A program made the translations under genes and the position numbers. A stretch of DNA of 54,522 nucleotides from Acidimicrobiia bacterium (GTDB taxonomy: Bacteria > Actinomycetota > Acidimicrobiia > Spongiisociales > UBA4744). Positions within the stretch are counted from its first letter, which is position 1, and each line of letters opens with the position of its first letter. Below are positions 51,340-54,522 of the stretch, piece by piece. Location of the stretch: assembly GCA_029863625.1 (NCBI GenBank), contig JAOTUY010000013.1, positions 1-54,522 of the forward strand, in the 5' to 3' direction. Below the pieces are notes generated by a model. The model was not told where the DNA came from. It did not search any database and saw nothing but the letters and a program-made list of their open reading frames with translations.

Positions 51340-52938
51340 ATGCTCATTGTCCGTGACGTTCGTATCGAGGTAGGCCCCCGCGTTTTGCTGGAGGGGGGTT
51401 CCTTCAGCCTGCAACCGGGCGATAAGGTCGGTCTGGTTGGTCGAAACGGAACCGGCAAGACCACTTTGATGCGCACACTGGTCGGGTATCGATCGCCGGC
51501 CGCCGGGTCAATCCTGCGGAGCGGCAACCTCGGGTACTTCTCACAGGAGGCTGCATTGCCGGATCTCGAGCATCCAGATGCCACCGGCTTGGAGCGGATT
51601 CTGGCTGCCCGCGAGATCGGCGCCGTGCAACGACGGATCGAAGACGCGCGCCGCAAGATCGAACGGCTCGAGGGCGAACGGCGAGACCGGGCGATTCGCA
51701 ATCATGCCCGCCTGCAGGAGGAGTTCGAATCAAAGGGTGGCTACGTCGCCGAGGCTGAGGCCAAGCGGACGGCCGCCTCGCTGGGGCTGGGCAACGATGA
51801 ATTGGCACAACCGGTCGCCACGATGTCGGGCGGCCAGCGTCGCCGCGTTGAGCTCGCCCGGATCCTCTTTGCGGAGACAGAGGTGATGTTGCTCGATGAG
51901 CCGACCAACCACCTCGACCTCGACGCCAAGGCCTGGCTGATGGCTTACCTGGCGGACTACCGGGGTGCGCTTCTGGTCGTGAGCCACGATCTGCCTCTGC
52001 TCGACGAGGCGATCACCTCCGTATTGGCCCTTGATCAGGGCGAGATCGAAGCCTACCGCGGCAACTACACCCACTTCCTCGCCGAGCGCGATCGCCGACG
52101 CGAGCAACGGGAGAAAGAGCGTCGCCACCAAGATCAGAAGATCGCCCAGCTCGAGACGACCGTGGCCCGTTTCAAGGGGACCACGGAGAAGATGGCCAGG
52201 AAAGCGAAAACCATGCAAACCCGGGCGGACCGCATCAAGCGGGACCTGATCGAAGTGCGGGGCCGTGGCAAAAATGTGGCCGTGAGGTTCCCCCAGCCCG
52301 AACCTTCGGGCCGGACTCCCTTGAAGGCGGAGGGACTCGCCAAGTCCTACGGCGACAACCTGGTATTCGTCGACGTCGATTTCGATCTTGATCGCGGCGA
52401 AGGGCTACTGATCATGGGCCTCAATGGCGCTGGGAAGACCACTCTGTTGCGCATCCTGGCCGGGCTCGAGGCACCTGATCTGGGTGGGGTCGAGGTCGGC
52501 TACAAGGCTTCGCTTGGTTACTACGCCCAGGAGCATGAGCAGATCAAGCCGGGCGTCTCCGTCTTCGATCACATGCGGGAGGTTTCGGATCAACCCGACC
52601 CGGCCCTGCGGACACTGCTGGGTCACTTCTTGTTGGGAGACAAGGTCGACCAGGACGCAGGCACGCTTTCGGGTGGAGAGAAGACCAAGCTGGCGCTCTG
52701 CCAGCTGGTCGTGTCTCGGCCCAATGTGCTGCTCCTGGACGAGCCGACCAATAACCTCGATCCTCAGGCCAAAGAGGCGCTGGTTGAGGCGCTCCGCCTC
52801 TATCAGGGCACGATCGTCCTGGTCAGCCACGACACCGACTTCGTTGAGGATCTGCAGCCGGACCGGGTAATGATGATGCCCGACGGGGCAGTCGATTACT
52901 TCGATGATTCGCTGCTCGAGCTGGTGGCAATGGCGTAG
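51340..52938 (+). CDS. ABC-F family ATPase
   Basis: This is a 532-residue soluble protein with two ABC domains and no membrane part. Domain 1 has Walker A GRNGTGKTT, signature MSGGQRRRVELARIL and Walker B VMLLDEPTNHLD. A charged linker (residues about 245-310, ERDRRREQREKERRHQDQ) joins domain 2, which has GLNGAGKTT, LSGGEKTKLALCQLV and VLLLDEPTNNLD. ABC-F proteins act on the ribosome in translation regulation or antibiotic protection. The linker is of intermediate length, so a housekeeping role (Uup/YdiF-like) is as likely as resistance. Confidence 0.93.
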   Translation: MLIVRDVRIEVGPRVLLEGGSFSLQPGDKVGLVGRNGTGKTTLMRTLVGYRSPAAGSILRSGNLGYFSQEAALPDLEHPDATGLERILAAREIGAVQRRIEDARRKIERLEGERRDRAIRNHARLQEEFESKGGYVAEAEAKRTAASLGLGNDELAQPVATMSGGQRRRVELARILFAETEVMLLDEPTNHLDLDAKAWLMAYLADYRGALLVVSHDLPLLDEAITSVLALDQGEIEAYRGNYTHFLAERDRRREQREKERRHQDQKIAQLETTVARFKGTTEKMARKAKTMQTRADRIKRDLIEVRGRGKNVAVRFPQPEPSGRTPLKAEGLAKSYGDNLVFVDVDFDLDRGEGLLIMGLNGAGKTTLLRILAGLEAPDLGGVEVGYKASLGYYAQEHEQIKPGVSVFDHMREVSDQPDPALRTLLGHFLLGDKVDQDAGTLSGGEKTKLALCQLVVSRPNVLLLDEPTNNLDPQAKEALVEALRLYQGTIVLVSHDTDFVEDLQPDRVMMMPDGAVDYFDDSLLELVAMA

Positions 52939-53025
52939 GAGCGGGATTGTGCTTTGGTTGACAGGACAGGAACCCGGCCGCCGGACCGGGCTCCCGATCA
53001 TGTGCAGACGATCGGCTATGGGCCT

Positions 53026-53397
53026 CCCCGCCATCTCTCGTGGTACTTGACGAGCAACTGACCGTCCTGTTCGCCAACCCTCATCAGATCCATCGAGTGG
53101 TGACTGTCATTGAGGTACCCGGTCCCGGCCACCAGCCATCCCGATGGAGAGAACGGCGCGTCCAAAGGTGATGAGCGGGTCGCCGACCTGCTCCGTGGTG
53201 ACGGCCCCCAGAGATTCGATGAGGGGTTGGAGTTCTTCCACGCCGTAAGTCATTCCGTTGCCGGCCTTCACAGCGGCATCCGGAGTCATCAAGGCGAGGA
53301 CGGCGGCACTGTCGTTGGCTTCCCAGGCTGCCGTGTAGTCGTCAATGAGTGCGACTATGTCGCGTTCTATCAGGCAGTGCTTCGGCCGTGGCCTCTC
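53026..53397 (-). pseudogene. SnoaL-like protein, frameshifted and lacking a start
   Basis: The frame reads IVALIDDYTAAWEANDSAAV, then GVEELQPLIESLGAVTTEQV and GDPLITFGR, typical of SnoaL/NTF2-like proteins. At about 53160 the frame is lost; the other frame continues APFSPSGWLVAGTGYLNDSH and KYHERWRGGP to a TAG at 53026-53028. There is no credible start codon, as the first residues follow a long non-coding-looking stretch. A single-base change would join the two parts, so it is a pseudogene or a sequencing error. Confidence 0.6.
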
Positions 53398-53632
53398 GAC
53401 CCCGCTCGGGTCCGGAGTGGGCCACCAGCGCTGCTCTGAGTCTGGGTTCCGTCTCCCTGACAAAGGAAGTGAAACTCTGCTCCAAGATGGCGGGTATGAC
53501 CACGTCGTTCCCCGTTTGCCTCTTACCTCACAAGGTCTCACGGAACGGAGAAATGCCACAAGGAATTTCGGCCCATTTGTCGAGCGGGCCACGCAAAGGG
53601 AACCATTCGGCCGCCACGGACGTCGAAAACAC

Positions 53633-54490
53633 ATGAAGATCAGAGTGCTCGGGTCGTCCCTTGCCATACTCGTGTTGGTGACTGCTTGTGCTGGCGTTGA
53701 TGACGGGTCCGGCGCCACCAGCACGACGACCACGATCCCCGGAGGCGTGGAGGGCCCGGTGTTCATCGACTCAACAGAGATTCTCTACCTCGAGAGCTTC
53801 CCAGTCCAGGTGCGATTGCTCGTGCGGGGCTCGCTACCAACGCCGTGTCATGAGGCTGTGTGGGCCGTCGACGACCTCGGCTCGACTATCGACGTCCGGC
53901 TCTGGAGCTCCGTCTTGCTGGGGCAAGCTTGTGCGCAGGTGCTCGAACCTTTCGAGGTATCGATCCCGCTCGGAGCCTTTGAGTCGGCCACCAGCTCCGT
54001 CGTGGTCAACGGTGAGGAGATTGGTCGGCTGGCGATCGGAGTTGAAACGGCCGTCGAAGAAGCCTCCCTGGTCGAGGCAGGGTGGTCTTTCGGAATGTGC
54101 CTCGGTTTCTGCAACGCCGACCTCGCTATCCAGCGGGAAAGTCTGGTGCTGACCGCCCGCGATCGCGAGAAACAGGAACCTTTGTACGTGAACAGCGGAT
54201 CGTTAACGGTTGTGGGTCTCGAGCGGATCGGAGCGGCGGTGGAGCACTTGAGCGCGGTGGCGCTGGATCCGGTCTACGGCTGCCCCGATTGCGCCGACGG
54301 AGGCGCCTCCTATCTGGTGCTGGAGCGAGAAGGCGTTAGCGTCCGACACGACATGGAGTTTGGAAGCCCACCCGAGGTACTGGCCGAGCTGCAAGGCCTG
54401 GCGATGGAGGTGATTGAGGCCCTCGAGACGTGTGGGTCGAACGAGCTGGTCACCGTCGCCGATGACTGCGTCCCCTGGGAAGGGTTCTGA
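53633..54490 (+). CDS. Hypothetical lipoprotein
   Basis: This is a 285-residue lipoprotein. A signal ends in lipobox LVTAC (Cys19), followed by a short Thr linker and a beta-rich region. Paired Cys are seen in MCLGFC (mature domain) and CPDCADG, possible disulfides or a metal site. I do not recognise the family. ATG 53633 starts a good signal peptide; the longer frame from 53345 is unlikely. Nothing in the context suggests a partner. Confidence 0.7.
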   Translation: MKIRVLGSSLAILVLVTACAGVDDGSGATSTTTTIPGGVEGPVFIDSTEILYLESFPVQVRLLVRGSLPTPCHEAVWAVDDLGSTIDVRLWSSVLLGQACAQVLEPFEVSIPLGAFESATSSVVVNGEEIGRLAIGVETAVEEASLVEAGWSFGMCLGFCNADLAIQRESLVLTARDREKQEPLYVNSGSLTVVGLERIGAAVEHLSAVALDPVYGCPDCADGGASYLVLEREGVSVRHDMEFGSPPEVLAELQGLAMEVIEALETCGSNELVTVADDCVPWEGF

Positions 54491-54522
54491 ATTAGACCTT
54501 GCGGAGCCACCGCTCTGGCACG

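Overview
The window looks like chromosomal DNA from a high-GC Gram-positive bacterium (Actinomycetota). The evidence is a WhiB-family iron-sulfur regulator, a DUF3107 protein, a mycothiol-type PIG-L deacetylase, WXG100/FtsK-SpoIIIE secretion genes, lipoproteins with Thr-rich linkers after the lipobox, many GTG starts and ATGA overlaps, and two gene orders resembling the mycobacterial rsmI-tatD-rsmA-ispE-glmU-prs and thrA-thrC-rho-rpmE-prfA-prmC-ywlC-atp regions. A deep, non-mycobacterial lineage such as Acidimicrobiia is my inference. No rRNA or housekeeping marker tree was possible.

Region 1 (1-5.7 kb) is a decayed accessory zone. It holds the end of a ribbon-helix-helix antitoxin, an Xre-type regulator followed by a broken nucleotidyltransferase, a frameshifted DUF6933 gene, remnants of IS481 and IS110 transposases, a GC-rich hairpin-filled stretch without a credible gene (3240-3690), and one intact di-heme cytochrome c peroxidase. 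Region 2 (5.9-10.9 kb) holds a CBS-domain protein, a translationally coupled pair of tiny envelope proteins, an S-layer-homology/beta-helix surface protein with freshly duplicated repeats, a zinc-ribbon protein and a lipoprotein metallopeptidase.

Region 3 (10.9-17.1 kb) is a conserved housekeeping block: rsmI, an AbrB-type regulator, tatD, rsmA, ispE, tRNA-Gln, glmU, prs. Region 4 (17.1-25.4 kb) holds a HAD hydrolase, YjbQ, and a compact type VII-like secretion locus. That locus has two WXG100 proteins and a 1381-residue EssC-like ATPase with N-terminal ubiquitin-like and FHA-like regions. It is divergent from a LysM membrane protein and a TcpC-like membrane protein. DUF3107 and WhiB follow. 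Region 5 (25.5-28.7 kb) holds a glycerophosphodiesterase, YqeY, and the two-part non-homologous end joining set (ATP-dependent ligase and Ku, convergent), then tRNA-Arg.

Region 6 (28.9-46.3 kb) runs hom, thrC, rho, rpmE, a DUF1385 protein, prfA, prmC, tsaC/ywlC, glyA and the full F-type ATP synthase operon (atpZ-like, atpI, B, E, F, H, A, G, D, C). Region 7 (46.4-54.5 kb) holds a sugar-type solute-binding lipoprotein, a SRPBCC protein, a DUF2087 regulator, an overlapping operon (PIG-L deacetylase, methyltransferase, AlkA-like glycosylase), an ABC-F protein, a broken SnoaL-like gene and a lipoprotein.

The most unusual layer is between the genes. At least six intergenic sites carry locus-specific arrays of 7-bp repeats, several in inverted pairs, and some sit next to hairpins with GNA trinucleotide loops. 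Two spacers inside the atp operon carry an 80 percent identical 90-nt element with a compensatory base-pair change. Two perfect CRP-type palindromes lie upstream of whiB and of the atp operon.
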